Positions 1 to 9,138 of a stretch of DNA of 64,000 nt are shown here, piece after piece. Location of the stretch: assembly GCA_947504195.1 (NCBI GenBank), contig CANNGN010000005.1, positions 124,001 to 188,000 on the forward strand, given 5' to 3'. The position numbers and the translations under genes were made by a program. The first letter of the stretch is position 1, and each line of letters opens with the position of its first letter. This stretch comes from an uncultured Vibrio sp. Lineage in GTDB: Bacteria > Pseudomonadota > Gammaproteobacteria > Enterobacterales > Vibrionaceae. The notes beneath the pieces are model-generated. The model searched no databases, was not told where the DNA came from, and saw only the letters and a program-made list of their open reading frames with translations.

Positions 1-233
1 ACAGAAACACAAACGATAGAATCTACGCCATTGTCTTTAAATACTGAGTAGAGCTCGTTATAGCGAGGTAAGTGACTTGACGAACAAGTTGGAGTGAATG
101 CACCTGGTAAACTAAATACGATGACAGTCTTCCCACTAAATAGCTCATCAGTTGTTACGTTAACCCACTGATCACCTTGACGTGTAGGGAATGTGACTTG
201 AGGTACAGCTTGTCCTTCTTTTGATGTAAACAT
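1..233 (-). CDS. Peroxiredoxin (Prx5/hybrid Prx-Grx type), partial
   Basis: N-terminal part of a thiol peroxidase; the rest lies beyond the left window edge. The visible 77 residues begin [19 protein letters not shown] and contain the peroxidatic cysteine motif PGAFTPTC followed by S-S-S-H-L-P, typical of the Prx5/AhpE-like subfamily. In Vibrio and Haemophilus this subfamily is commonly a peroxiredoxin-glutaredoxin fusion that reduces peroxides with glutathione; whether a glutaredoxin domain follows cannot be seen. The ATG at 231-233 (complement) is preceded by an AGGAAAA ribosome site. It diverges from oxyR, with an OxyR operator in the shared 149-bp gap, so peroxide induction by OxyR is likely (inference). 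Confidence 0.9.
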   Translation of the reverse strand, partial: MFTSKEGQAVPQVTFPTRQGDQWVNVTTDELFSGKTVIVFSLPGAFTPTCSSSHLPRYNELYSVFKDNGVDSIVCVS

Positions 234-334
234 AGCTTTTTTCCTTTGATTAATTAGATATAAGCTTGGAAAGCTTACCGCTTATCGGCTCACTTTGATG
301 TAACTATTATTGAAAAAATATTTTGATAGATCTA

Positions 335-371
335 ATCGTTTGATGCTATGGTTTTGATAGTTCTAATCTAT
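335..371. promoter_or_regulatory. OxyR operator between peroxiredoxin and oxyR
   Basis: Two 15-bp half-operators separated by 7 bp match the OxyR consensus ATAG-N7-CTAT. The right one (357-371) reads ATAGTTCTAATCTAT, a perfect match including the internal t and a. The left one (335-349) reads ATCGTTTGATGCTAT, with ATCG for ATAG. The array ends 11 bp before the oxyR ATG, so OxyR bound here could repress its own gene and activate the divergent peroxiredoxin. Confidence 0.8.
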
Positions 372-382
372 TAGGTGGTTTA

Positions 383-1279
383 ATGAATATCCGAGATTTT
401 GAATATTTAATTGCATTGGCAGAGCACAACCATTTCCGTAAAGCTGCGGAAGCCTGTTTTGTTAGTCAGCCGACGTTAAGTGGACAGATTCGTAAGCTTG
501 AAGATGAACTCGGAACTGTGTTGCTAGAGCGTAGTAGTCGGCGCGTGTTATTTACGGATTCTGGGTTACAGTTAGTCGACCAAGCGAAGAAAATCTTAAA
601 AGAAGTGAAGACCTTTAAAGATATGGCGAGTGGACAAAGTGGCGGGATGACTGGGCCGATACATATTGGTTTTATTCCGACAGTTGGCCCTTATTTACTG
701 CCGAAAATCGTACCAAATCTGAAACGCGATTTTCCAGAATTAGAGCTCTATTTGCATGAGGCTCAAACGGCACAATTGGTTCATCAGTTAGAAGAAGGCA
801 AGCTTGATTGCTTAGTGCTTGCGGCCGTAGAAGAGACAGAGCCTTTTAAAGAGATAGAGATATTCAACGAACCATTAAGTATCGCCGTTCCTATTGATCA
901 TGAATGGAGTGAACTGGATAAAGTCGATTTAGAGCAATTGAATGGACGAACAGTCCTTTCCTTAGGGGATGGACATTGTTTGCGCGATCAAGCTTTAGGG
1001 TATTGTTTTGCCGCTGGTGCAAAAGACGATGAACGCTTTAAGGCGACGAGTTTAGAAACATTACGCAACATGGTTGCCGCTGGTGCTGGAATTACCTTGT
1101 TACCTCAGCTTTCATTACCAGATTGTCGCGAAAAAGATGGAGTGTGCTACGTGCCCGCATTTAATCCAGTGCCTTCACGTCAGTTGGTATTAGCTTATCG
1201 TCCAGGCTCGCCGTTACGACAACGTTTTGAAAAACTTGCAGCGTCCATGGCTGAAAAACTAAAAGAATACAGCATATAA
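383..1279 (+). CDS. oxyR: Hydrogen peroxide-sensing LysR-type regulator OxyR
   Basis: 298-residue LysR-family activator. An N-terminal winged helix-turn-helix (about residues 1-60, MNIRDFEYLIALAEHNHFRKAA) is followed by the substrate-binding domain. The two redox cysteines are present in the motif GDGHCLRDQALGYC, nine residues apart as in the Cys199/Cys208 pair of E. coli OxyR, followed by the conserved SLETLRNMVAAGAGITLLP. Peroxide oxidises this pair to a disulfide and turns the protein into an activator of peroxiredoxin and catalase genes. The length is normal for the family. The operator at 335-371 directly precedes the gene. Confidence 0.96.
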   Translation: MNIRDFEYLIALAEHNHFRKAAEACFVSQPTLSGQIRKLEDELGTVLLERSSRRVLFTDSGLQLVDQAKKILKEVKTFKDMASGQSGGMTGPIHIGFIPTVGPYLLPKIVPNLKRDFPELELYLHEAQTAQLVHQLEEGKLDCLVLAAVEETEPFKEIEIFNEPLSIAVPIDHEWSELDKVDLEQLNGRTVLSLGDGHCLRDQALGYCFAAGAKDDERFKATSLETLRNMVAAGAGITLLPQLSLPDCREKDGVCYVPAFNPVPSRQLVLAYRPGSPLRQRFEKLAASMAEKLKEYSI

Positions 1280-1335
1280 CTATTCACTATTGCTCGTGTT
1301 TTTTGAGTCACTCACATCATAAGCTCTGAATAGAA

Positions 1336-1370
1336 AATGGGAAAGCACGAAGCTTTCCCATTTTTGTTTG
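1336..1370. terminator. Bidirectional terminator between oxyR and mrcA
   Basis: Stem AATGGGAAAGC (1336-1346) with its complement at 1352-1362 and a five-base loop; T-rich on the right for oxyR and A-rich on the left, giving a T-tract for the convergent mrcA transcript. Confidence 0.85.
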
Positions 1371-1411
1371 TGTATCTTTTTAGTTAACTAGAATTAAATT
1401 AAGTCATAAGT

Positions 1412-3862
1412 CTAGAAAAGCTCTTCGCTGCCATCTGTGCTGGTGTAAATATTATCGGCTTCGGTTGGTACGAACGTAGTTGGTTCTGTGCCTTGGCGGA
1501 AATATTCAAGCATGGTACTAGAGTCATTTTCTTCCGTTAGTAGGCCGGATTCCCGATCGATACGTAATTGAACGATGTCGGCCGGGGCTTTTATTGACTG
1601 CTCTTTTGTATTCTTTAGAGCGGTATGCATAAACTCAACCCATGCTGGTTGTGCTGTTTTACCGCCAGATTCTCCACCCGGTGATTGATCTTTTCCTAAG
1701 TTATCATTACGTGACGTACGGCCTAAATCACGATCGTGAGTATCAAACCCTACCCAAGAAGTGGCAACAATTCCTGGACCAAACCCGTTGTACCATGCAT
1801 CTTTAGAATCATTGGTGGTTCCTGTTTTGCCTCCTACATCGTGGCGTTTTAGGCTTTGAGCTCGCCAACCGGTTCCGCGCCAACCACGACCGCCCCAAAC
1901 ATTGGCATAAAGCATTTCTCGTACAAGAAAAGCATTTTGTTGAGTGATAACTTGCGGTGCGATTAATTCATTATCACTTTCTGAACATTGTGAGTGACAA
2001 ACAATCTTTGGCGTCGCTTTATAGACTTCTTCTCCATATGGGTCTTCAATTCGCTCAATATAGTAAGGTTCGACGTAATGACCGCCGTTAGCAAAAACAG
2101 AATAACCTTGAGCCAGTTTCACCGGAGTTAAACTTCCTGCTCCAAGTGCTAACGTCTCAGAACTTGGTAGCTTGCTTAAATCAAAGCCAAAGCGAGACAG
2201 GTAGTTTCTCGCATTTTCTACTCCAACCTCACGCAATACTCTAACAGCCATAACGTTTTTCGATTGAGCCAATCCAATTCGAAGTCGAGTTGGACCATAA
2301 TAGGTTGGTGGGGAGTTTTTCGGTCTCCAAGCCGTACCGATACTTTCGTCCCAATGATTAATGGGTGCATCATTCACTAAAGTGGCTAGAGTCAGTCCTT
2401 TATCTAGTGCCGCAGCGTAAATAAATGGTTTGATACCAGACCCAACTTGGCGAACCGATTGAGTCGCACGGTTAAATTTACTGTGAGTAAAGTTAAAGCC
2501 GCCAATTAAAGAAAGTACGGCACCACGGTCTGGGTTCATTGCAACAAAAGCAGTGTTAGCAAGAGGCACTTGGCTCAACATCCAATGTTCTTTATTCGCG
2601 TCACTCGATGCGTCATTTGATTCTTTTAATCGTACCCAGACTTGTTCACCAGCGGCAAGAATATCTCCAGCTTTGCGTGGAGCGGCACCTTGATGTCTAT
2701 CGGTGTTATAACGACGAGCCCACTTCATGCCATCCCAATCTAAGGTTTTTTGGCCAATATCTTTTAACCAAACATCAGCACTTTTTGCATTTACTTGGGT
2801 AACGATAGCGGGGATTAGAGCACCATAAGTCGGTTGATTTTTAAGGTGCTTTTCTATTTGTTGGGATGAGAATGCAGTGTCACCTGGTTGCCAAACGACC
2901 TGTTCTGCTCCACGGTAACCATGGCGAACATCATAATTAAACAAATTATTAAGAGCGGCTTTATCAGCGGCTTTTTGCAGATCTGAGCGTATGGTTGTTA
3001 TGACTCGCATTCCAGATGTATAAGCTTCCTCACCGTAGCGTTCTACCATCCAAGCGCGAGCAATTTCAGCAATATAAGGTGCATTGACCTCTATTTCTGC
3101 ACCATGGTATTTCCCGATGAGTGTTTCACTACGAGCTTGATCGTATTGTTGTTGAGAGATATAGCCTTCATCTAACATACGAGCTAATACGATGTTGCGG
3201 CGTTGTGTAGCTCTTTCCAACGAATAGATAGGGTTAAGTGTGGACGGTGCCTTAGGTAAGCCAGCGATCATTGCCATTTCACTTAACGTGAGTTGGTCGA
3301 GCTCTTTACCAAAATACGAACGAGCTGCAGCACCAACCCCATACGAACGATAACCGAGATAAATTTTATTGAGATAAAGTTCTAGAATTTCTTCTTTGCT
3401 TAATTGCATTTCAATATGAACAGCGATAAAAATTTCTTTTATCTTGCGCATGATTTTCTTTTCATTAGAAAGGAAGAAATTTCGAGCTAACTGTTGGGTT
3501 ATCGTACTTGCCCCTTGACTGGCGGTCCCAGATTGGAATACCGCATAAGCTGCTCGAGTTATCCCTATAGGGTCAAACCCAAAGTGACTATAAAATCGAG
3601 AATCTTCGGTGGCGATAAACGCGTTAACCAACATTGGGGGCATTTGATCGAGACGCATCGGAAGACGACGTTTCTCTCCAAATTGTGCAATTAACTTCCC
3701 ATCTTGGCTAAGTACCTGCATTGGTGTTTGTAATTGAACTTCTTGCAATTCCGCTACATCGGGTAAATCCGCTTCTACGTGACGATAAAAGCCAAAAATC
3801 GTAGCGACTCCCAGCACAATGCAAATCAGTGTAAATATGAACAAATACTTTATGAACTTCAC
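1412..3862 (-). CDS. mrcA: Penicillin-binding protein 1A (bifunctional peptidoglycan synthase)
   Basis: 816-residue class A PBP that polymerises and cross-links peptidoglycan at the outer face of the inner membrane. Residues 6-27 form the membrane anchor. The GT51 transglycosylase domain has the catalytic glutamate E86 in EDSRFYSHFG and the QGASTITQQLARN motif. The transpeptidase domain has the serine nucleophile S475 (GSGIKPF), S534-K-N and KTG at 679-681. An OB-like insert lies between. It is slightly shorter than E. coli PBP1A (850). As in many gammaproteobacteria it diverges from the pil/hof cluster. The activator LpoA is not in this window. Confidence 0.96.
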   Translation of the reverse strand: MKFIKYLFIFTLICIVLGVATIFGFYRHVEADLPDVAELQEVQLQTPMQVLSQDGKLIAQFGEKRRLPMRLDQMPPMLVNAFIATEDSRFYSHFGFDPIGITRAAYAVFQSGTASQGASTITQQLARNFFLSNEKKIMRKIKEIFIAVHIEMQLSKEEILELYLNKIYLGYRSYGVGAAARSYFGKELDQLTLSEMAMIAGLPKAPSTLNPIYSLERATQRRNIVLARMLDEGYISQQQYDQARSETLIGKYHGAEIEVNAPYIAEIARAWMVERYGEEAYTSGMRVITTIRSDLQKAADKAALNNLFNYDVRHGYRGAEQVVWQPGDTAFSSQQIEKHLKNQPTYGALIPAIVTQVNAKSADVWLKDIGQKTLDWDGMKWARRYNTDRHQGAAPRKAGDILAAGEQVWVRLKESNDASSDANKEHWMLSQVPLANTAFVAMNPDRGAVLSLIGGFNFTHSKFNRATQSVRQVGSGIKPFIYAAALDKGLTLATLVNDAPINHWDESIGTAWRPKNSPPTYYGPTRLRIGLAQSKNVMAVRVLREVGVENARNYLSRFGFDLSKLPSSETLALGAGSLTPVKLAQGYSVFANGGHYVEPYYIERIEDPYGEEVYKATPKIVCHSQCSESDNELIAPQVITQQNAFLVREMLYANVWGGRGWRGTGWRAQSLKRHDVGGKTGTTNDSKDAWYNGFGPGIVATSWVGFDTHDRDLGRTSRNDNLGKDQSPGGESGGKTAQPAWVEFMHTALKNTKEQSIKAPADIVQLRIDRESGLLTEENDSSTMLEYFRQGTEPTTFVPTEADNIYTSTDGSEELF

Positions 3863-3995
3863 CGGATAATCCCTGTTTCGTCGGATTGCACAGATGCAAT
3901 CTCATCCGCTTTTCGCTAAAACTCTAGCTCTTAAAAGGTGGTTTATTGTACTACCAAACGAAACTTTTTACAGATCCGTTTTTAATGGAGTTTAC

Positions 3996-4907
3996 ATGGC
4001 AAACACAATCGTGACAGGTATTGATATCGGTACCCAATATATAACCGCAGCCATTGTTGAAATGGGTCTACATAAACCGAAATTACTCGGAGTAGAGCAC
4101 ATTGAACTTAGTGGTGATATTTTCGCTGAAAATAAGGCTTCAGTTTATCAAGATAGTGTTAAGAAACTAGTGAAAGTGCGAAATATGCAACCTCTGTTTC
4201 AACATCGAGTCGCGTTTTCGATACCAGATGTCATGGTGATGAATAAGATGATCACAGTAGATACTCGATTACCTTTGGAGCAACAGAGGTTAACGGCTAT
4301 GCATCAATTTTTATCCACTTCACCATTAAAAGGGGATGAACTTTGCTTTGATTATGTACCACACCCTAACGCAATAGAGGTTTATGCTGCGAGAAAACAC
4401 GCAGTTCAGCAGAGAGTAAAACTTGCGAAGCAGATTGGTATGCGTCCAATTTTGATTGATACCGAGCGACAAGCATTTTTGCAACTTCTGCTGGTTGCGA
4501 AAGCAAACAACCCTCAACTCTGTCCAGTACTCATTGAATTAAAAGAGCAATCTTTGACTTTTGGTGCATTAACGAACGAATCCATTTTCTATCGCCATAT
4601 TCCTCTTGATTTAGTAGAGCTCAGTTCTTGTTCAATAAGTGCTCAAATAGAACAACAACTGGAACTGTTACGTGTTGAAAATGAGACGGCGATTTTTAAT
4701 GAAATATGGTTTATTAAGGGAAAAGAACATGATGATCTAATTACTAATATAGTCACTAAATCAAATGGTTATTTTGATTACTATCCATTGGGTTTACATT
4801 TTTTAGTAAAAAGATCACTGGTAGCCAAAAGCTTAGAGTTTGCAGAAAAAGCCTGTGGTATTGCACTTCGAGGAATTACTTCAATGGAGCAACGTTATGC
4901 TTCATAA
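3996..4907 (+). CDS. pilM: Type IV pilus assembly protein PilM (ComA/HofM-like)
   Basis: 303-residue actin-like (FtsA-fold) cytoplasmic protein that docks on the N-terminal tail of PilN in the type IV pilus / DNA uptake machine. The N-terminal phosphate-1 loop motif VTGIDIGTQYITAA is visible. The ATG at 3996 has a GGAG ribosome site six bases upstream; an in-frame start 34 codons earlier has no such site and lies in the promoter gap with mrcA. First gene of pilM-N-O-Q; its 3' end overlaps pilN by 11 bp. Divergent in sequence apart from the ATP-binding motif, so identity rests partly on position. Confidence 0.85.
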   Translation: MANTIVTGIDIGTQYITAAIVEMGLHKPKLLGVEHIELSGDIFAENKASVYQDSVKKLVKVRNMQPLFQHRVAFSIPDVMVMNKMITVDTRLPLEQQRLTAMHQFLSTSPLKGDELCFDYVPHPNAIEVYAARKHAVQQRVKLAKQIGMRPILIDTERQAFLQLLLVAKANNPQLCPVLIELKEQSLTFGALTNESIFYRHIPLDLVELSSCSISAQIEQQLELLRVENETAIFNEIWFIKGKEHDDLITNIVTKSNGYFDYYPLGLHFLVKRSLVAKSLEFAEKACGIALRGITSMEQRYAS

Positions 4908-5454
4908 CATTAATTTTCTTGATTGGCGCACAGCTAAGCGGCGTGCAGTTCATCAGTTATGGATTGGAATGAGTGTCGTGTGCTTTTTGGGCCTTGGAGT
5001 CATTGAGTGGCATCGATACCAAGGCTATCAAGTCGGATTAGCACACGCGCAACAACAGCATCAGCAGCGGGTTTTTGCTCAGGATATGGTGAGTAAGCGC
5101 TATCAGGCACTACAAAAACAAGAGTTGGAGTATGAAGAACTTCGTCAAGAGAATCAGAAATTAAATACTTGGATATCAGAAAGTAAGCATCCGTATAACG
5201 TGATGAAATTGATTGAGGCAATATTGCCAAGTAATACCTATCTCGACCGATTAATGGTGGCGGGGAACAAATTAGCTATTTCAGGTTTGGTTGAGCATGA
5301 CGGCAACGTTACTCAATTTGCTAAAGCATTGGAACGGCGTATGAAAACTGCTCGTATTGATCGCTTGAAAGTAGACGCAGTGTTACAGCGCTGGCAGCGC
5401 CCTTTTTATCCTTTTGAGATGAATGTTGAGTTTTATGGGATTCTCGATGAGTAA
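4897..5454 (+). CDS. pilN: Type IV pilus alignment protein PilN
   Basis: 185-residue bitopic inner-membrane protein. It begins MLHNINFLDWRTAKRRA: the short cytoplasmic tail with an INFLDWR element corresponds to the conserved PilM-binding INLLPWR-type motif. One membrane span (about 22-40) is followed by a coiled coil (about 50-90) and a small ferredoxin-like domain. The start at 4897 has GGAG seven bases upstream and sits inside the end of pilM, implying translational coupling. Known role: heterodimer with PilO linking the inner-membrane platform to the secretin through PilP. Confidence 0.87.
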   Translation: MLHNINFLDWRTAKRRAVHQLWIGMSVVCFLGLGVIEWHRYQGYQVGLAHAQQQHQQRVFAQDMVSKRYQALQKQELEYEELRQENQKLNTWISESKHPYNVMKLIEAILPSNTYLDRLMVAGNKLAISGLVEHDGNVTQFAKALERRMKTARIDRLKVDAVLQRWQRPFYPFEMNVEFYGILDE

Positions 5455-6055
5455 TTGGATGATAACACGCAACAATGTTCGTTCTAGTGATCGGCATTAT
5501 GGGTTTTCTATGCGATATCTTGTTGCTCTTACCCTGCCTTTTTTGATCACTCTCGCACTCTATTTTTTGCTTGAATTGATGCTTTGGCCCGCGAAACAAA
5601 ACGAAATCGATCACATTATTCAAAAAGGACAACAACTTGAGTTTACGCGTAATGCTGCCCAGCAGAAAGTAAAACAGCAAGAAGAGCTCATGGAAGTATG
5701 GGAGCAAGAACGTGTTTTATATGAGGTTCATTTTAACCAGTTCGATGATGTCGACCATTCTACAAATATGTTGGGCATTATTTCTGATTTGGCCCAGAAA
5801 ATAGGCATCGATATTGAGCAAATAGAGTGGCGTGAAGAGGTTAAATTTGTTGGTTATTCAGAGTTTCCATTTGTATTGAAAGTGCGTGGTCAATACTCAT
5901 CGTTAACACAGTTGTTTTTGGCATTTTCTACTCCACCAATCATTGTTGTTTCGCGAGCAGATTGGCAACGAATAAATGAAGAAAGTGACGATATTTATGT
6001 TGATATTCAAGCGAGCTATTTCAAACTTGAGCGCAAAATAGAGGCTAAGAAATGA
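5447..6055 (+). CDS. pilO: Type IV pilus alignment protein PilO
   Basis: 202 residues: a cytoplasmic tail, one membrane helix (about 25-45), a coiled coil (about 48-85) and a periplasmic ferredoxin-like domain. The chosen ATG (MSNWMITRNN) overlaps the pilN stop in ATGAGTAA; upstream in-frame starts lie deeper inside pilN. Its own stop overlaps the next start (ATGA at 6052-6055). In the family, PilN-PilO bind the lipoprotein PilP, which then binds PilQ; no pilP follows here. Confidence 0.87.
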   Translation: MSNWMITRNNVRSSDRHYGFSMRYLVALTLPFLITLALYFLLELMLWPAKQNEIDHIIQKGQQLEFTRNAAQQKVKQQEELMEVWEQERVLYEVHFNQFDDVDHSTNMLGIISDLAQKIGIDIEQIEWREEVKFVGYSEFPFVLKVRGQYSSLTQLFLAFSTPPIIVVSRADWQRINEESDDIYVDIQASYFKLERKIEAKK

Positions 6056-7248
6056 TAGGAAAAAGTTCAATGGAAGTGAATGGTCGAACTCGTCGTCAAA
6101 TATATACTTCTAGTACCTTCTGGGTGAGTGTTGCGATATTACTTATGGTTTCAAATCTGTCTTTTGCATCGGAACAGAGCAATAGCAACCCGTTTGCCGT
6201 TATGCCCACTATCGAACCTAAGATACTTAAGAAAACAGAGAATAAGAGAAAGCATAAGCTGATTAAGAATGATGTATTGTCAGAGCTTTCTGAGTCAATT
6301 GAGTTTTCTGTTATCCCTTTGGTAAATGCGAATTGTGATGAGTTGGTTAAAGTATTTGATTCCACTAGCCGTGGAGGGCTGCTCTCTCCTTTGGGCAGTA
6401 TTTCTACCGATGTAAGAAGTAACAGTTTAATCATTATGGACACTCCATCGGTGATCCAAAAGGTACGGGACTTAGTCAGTCAACTTGATGTTCCAGTTCA
6501 GCAAGTTGAAATAGAGGCTAGAATTGTTGTGATGAGTGAAGGAGCTTTGGATGAAATCGGAGTCAGATGGGGAATTCTTCAGCAAGGGACAACCCTTCCA
6601 TTGGGAGGCTCGATTAACGGTAGCAGTGAGGAAAGTGTCAGTTCTGATAGAATCGACCAACAATTGGCGATTAACCTTCCTGCTACGTCAAGTAGTGCTT
6701 CATCGTTAGCTTTTCAGTTGGCAACTTTAGGTTCGGGAACTTTGCTTGACCTTGAATTATCTGCGCTGCAAAGCGAATCTAAAGCGGAAGTTATTTCTAG
6801 CCCAAGGTTGATCACCACCAATCGCCGAACAGCTTACATTGAACAAGGTACCGAAATACCCTATCAGGAGTCGAGCTCTGACGGTGAATCGAGTATTGAA
6901 TTTAAAAAAGCGGTATTAAGCTTGGAGGTCACACCTTACTTAAGTGAAAATGACCAATTTATCTTGGATCTCACTGTGACCCAGGATCAACCTGGAGAAG
7001 TCGTGAAAACGGGAACAGGTGAAGCAGTCGCAATTACAACTCAACGCATGGCGACACAAGTAAAAGTCCGAGATGGTGAAACAATAGTATTGGGTGGTGT
7101 TAAGCAACAAAGCACCAGTGATAGTAGTGATAAAGTACCTGTGTTGGGAGACTTGCCGATATTAGGGAAACTATTTAGGCGAGATTATCAGCAAATGACA
7201 AAAAGTGAATTATTAATATTTGTCACTCCAACTCTTTTAATTCAATGA
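6052..7248 (+). CDS. pilQ: Short PilQ/ComE/HofQ-type secretin lacking N-terminal domains
   Basis: 398-residue outer-membrane secretin. A signal sequence occupies about residues 1-39 (cleavage near SFA). A charged linker (about 45-80) leads directly into the N1 domain (82-150, FSVIPLVNA ... LLSPLGSISTDVRSNSLIIMDTP) and the secretin core (QVEIEARIV onward) with the terminal signature VPVLGDLPILGKLFRRD. Vibrio PilQ is normally near 570-580 residues with AMIN domains and an N0 domain; E. coli HofQ (about 412) still has N0. Here both AMIN and N0 are missing and pilP is absent. The linker element NPFAVMP resembles the start of mature PilP/ComD proteins, so this may be a pilP'-'pilQ deletion fusion (inference). 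The core looks intact. Confidence 0.85.
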   Translation: MIGKSSMEVNGRTRRQIYTSSTFWVSVAILLMVSNLSFASEQSNSNPFAVMPTIEPKILKKTENKRKHKLIKNDVLSELSESIEFSVIPLVNANCDELVKVFDSTSRGGLLSPLGSISTDVRSNSLIIMDTPSVIQKVRDLVSQLDVPVQQVEIEARIVVMSEGALDEIGVRWGILQQGTTLPLGGSINGSSEESVSSDRIDQQLAINLPATSSSASSLAFQLATLGSGTLLDLELSALQSESKAEVISSPRLITTNRRTAYIEQGTEIPYQESSSDGESSIEFKKAVLSLEVTPYLSENDQFILDLTVTQDQPGEVVKTGTGEAVAITTQRMATQVKVRDGETIVLGGVKQQSTSDSSDKVPVLGDLPILGKLFRRDYQQMTKSELLIFVTPTLLIQ

Positions 7249-7434
7249 GTTAGGTGTAAATTTTTGCTTGCTTGAAAAAATAAAGTTGCATTCATCCACT
7301 CAGATCTAGATAATTTCGGGTCTTATCACGAATTATCTGTGAGGAATTGGTGTCACGAGCCTACTTTTTTAATTAAATAAGATAGTGTTCTTGTGGCAAT
7401 GTCATTGAATTAACATTATAAATTACTGCTAAAC

Positions 7435-7953
7435 ATGGCTGAAAAACGTAATATTTTTCTTGTTGGCCCGATGGGTGCTGGCAAAAGTACAATAGGTAGA
7501 TATCTTGCTCAACAACTTCACATGGAGTTTGTTGACTCAGATACTGTTATTGAAGAACGAACCGGAGCTGATATCGCTTGGGTATTTGATGTTGAAGGTG
7601 AAGACGGCTTCCGTAAACGTGAAGAATCTGTGCTCAACGACTTAACTCAAGAGCAAGGGATTGTCCTTGCAACTGGAGGAGGGTCGGTTAAAAGCAAGAG
7701 TAACCGTAATCATTTGTCTGCTCGTGGTGTTGTTGTTTATCTTGAAACAACGATTGAGAAACAGCTTGCGCGTACTAATCGCGATAAAAAGCGCCCACTG
7801 TTGCAAACAGAAGATCCACGTCAAATTCTTGAAGATTTAGCTAAAGAACGAAATCCTCTTTACGAAGAGATCGCTGATATTGTTGTGAAGACAGACGAAC
7901 AAAGCGCCAAAGTTGTCGCGAACGAAATCGTAAAAATGTTGGAAGAACAATAA
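7435..7953 (+). CDS. aroK: Shikimate kinase I
   Basis: 172 residues, the normal AroK length. The P-loop GPMGAGKS is at residues 11-18, followed by the DSD shikimate-binding aspartate, the GGGSV motif and the lid-region arginine (DKKRPLL). It phosphorylates shikimate to shikimate-3-phosphate in chorismate synthesis. A 186-bp gap after pilQ probably carries its promoter. aroB follows after 23 bp, the usual aroK-aroB-damX-dam order. Confidence 0.97.
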   Translation: MAEKRNIFLVGPMGAGKSTIGRYLAQQLHMEFVDSDTVIEERTGADIAWVFDVEGEDGFRKREESVLNDLTQEQGIVLATGGGSVKSKSNRNHLSARGVVVYLETTIEKQLARTNRDKKRPLLQTEDPRQILEDLAKERNPLYEEIADIVVKTDEQSAKVVANEIVKMLEEQ

Positions 7954-7976
7954 TATTCTAGATATTGGAGTGTCTC

Positions 7977-9065
7977 ATGGAGCGAATTACGGTCAGCCTA
8001 GATGAACGTAGTTACCCAATCTCAATTGGAGCCGGATTATTTAACGATCCGGCGCTAATTTCTTTTCTTTCCCCAAAACAAAAAGTCGTTATTGTCACTA
8101 ATACGACAGTAGCTCCCCTGTATGCTGAGCGAATTACAGAACTTGTCACTAAGCATGGGTGTCAATCAGAGCTACTAAAATTACCTGATGGGGAAAAGTA
8201 CAAGAATTTAGATACCTTTAATACGGTGATGTCGTTTCTTATCGAGAATAACTACAGCCGTGATGTGGTATTGATTGCTCTCGGTGGTGGTGTCATCGGT
8301 GATTTGGTCGGGTTTGCAGCGGCGTGTTATCAACGCGGTGTTGACTTTGTTCAGATTCCAACGACCTTGCTTTCTCAAGTTGATTCATCGGTAGGTGGTA
8401 AAACGGCGGTTAATCACCCACTTGGCAAGAATATGATTGGTGCATTTTATCAGCCTCAATCTGTCATTATTGATACTTCTTGCCTATCCACTTTGTCGGA
8501 TCGAGAGTTTGCTTCTGGAATGGCAGAAGTCATTAAATACGGCATTATATACGATGCAGAGCTCTTTTCGTGGCTTGAGCAGAATATGGAGTCACTCTAT
8601 TCCTTAGATCAACAGGCATTGAGCTATGCGATTGCACGTTGCTGTTCAATCAAAGCTGAAGTGGTTGCTCAAGATGAAAAAGAGTCAGGTATCCGTGCAC
8701 TGCTAAATTTAGGCCATACTTTTGGTCATGCGATTGAAGCTGAGCTAGGATACGGTAATTGGCTCCATGGTGAAGCGGTGTCTGCTGGCATGGTCATGGC
8801 TGCCAAAACGAGTCTGTTACAAGGGTTAATTTCAGAGCGTGAACTCGAGCGCATTATTACTCTATTGAAAAAAGCTAAACTTCCGGTTAATACACCTGAG
8901 AGCATGTCTTATGATGACTTTATCAAGCACATGATGCGAGACAAAAAAGTGCTTTCTGGCCAATTACGCCTTGTGTTACCAACAGGCATTGGTCAATCAG
9001 AAGTTAGAAGTGATACCCCAGAAAATATTATCGAACAAGCTATTGAGTTCTGTCGAACTCTTTAA
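7977..9065 (+). CDS. aroB: 3-Dehydroquinate synthase
   Basis: 362-residue NAD- and metal-dependent enzyme converting DAHP to 3-dehydroquinate, second step of the shikimate pathway. Motifs: LPDGEKYKN, the glycine-rich [14 protein letters not shown], the metal ligands in EVIKYG and the histidines of [12 protein letters not shown], and GEAVSAGM. The ATG at 7977 has TTGGAG six bases upstream; a TTG 12 bases earlier is part of that ribosome site and not a likely start. Cotranscribed with aroK. Confidence 0.97.
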   Translation: MERITVSLDERSYPISIGAGLFNDPALISFLSPKQKVVIVTNTTVAPLYAERITELVTKHGCQSELLKLPDGEKYKNLDTFNTVMSFLIENNYSRDVVLIALGGGVIGDLVGFAAACYQRGVDFVQIPTTLLSQVDSSVGGKTAVNHPLGKNMIGAFYQPQSVIIDTSCLSTLSDREFASGMAEVIKYGIIYDAELFSWLEQNMESLYSLDQQALSYAIARCCSIKAEVVAQDEKESGIRALLNLGHTFGHAIEAELGYGNWLHGEAVSAGMVMAAKTSLLQGLISERELERIITLLKKAKLPVNTPESMSYDDFIKHMMRDKKVLSGQLRLVLPTGIGQSEVRSDTPENIIEQAIEFCRTL

Positions 9066-9083
9066 CATTACTCGTCAAATCGG

Positions 9084-9111
9084 TAAGCTTCTCATATATA
9101 TGAGAAGCTTA
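9084..9111. repeat. 28-bp perfect palindrome between aroB and damX
   Basis: Self-complementary 28 bp sequence with arms starting TAAGCTTCTCATAT, centred between 9097 and 9098. It lies 19 bp after the aroB stop and 27 bp before the damX start. No T-tract follows, so it is not a standard terminator; it could be an mRNA processing or stability hairpin inside the operon or a DNA-binding site. Confidence 0.8.
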
Positions 9112-9138
9112 TAGCTGGATTTATCTAAGGGTTAGAGT

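Noticed and set aside
3894..3995. Longer PilM with 34 extra N-terminal residues
   Set aside because: No ribosome site before 3894, while the ATG at 3996 has GGAG; the extra residues do not look like PilM.
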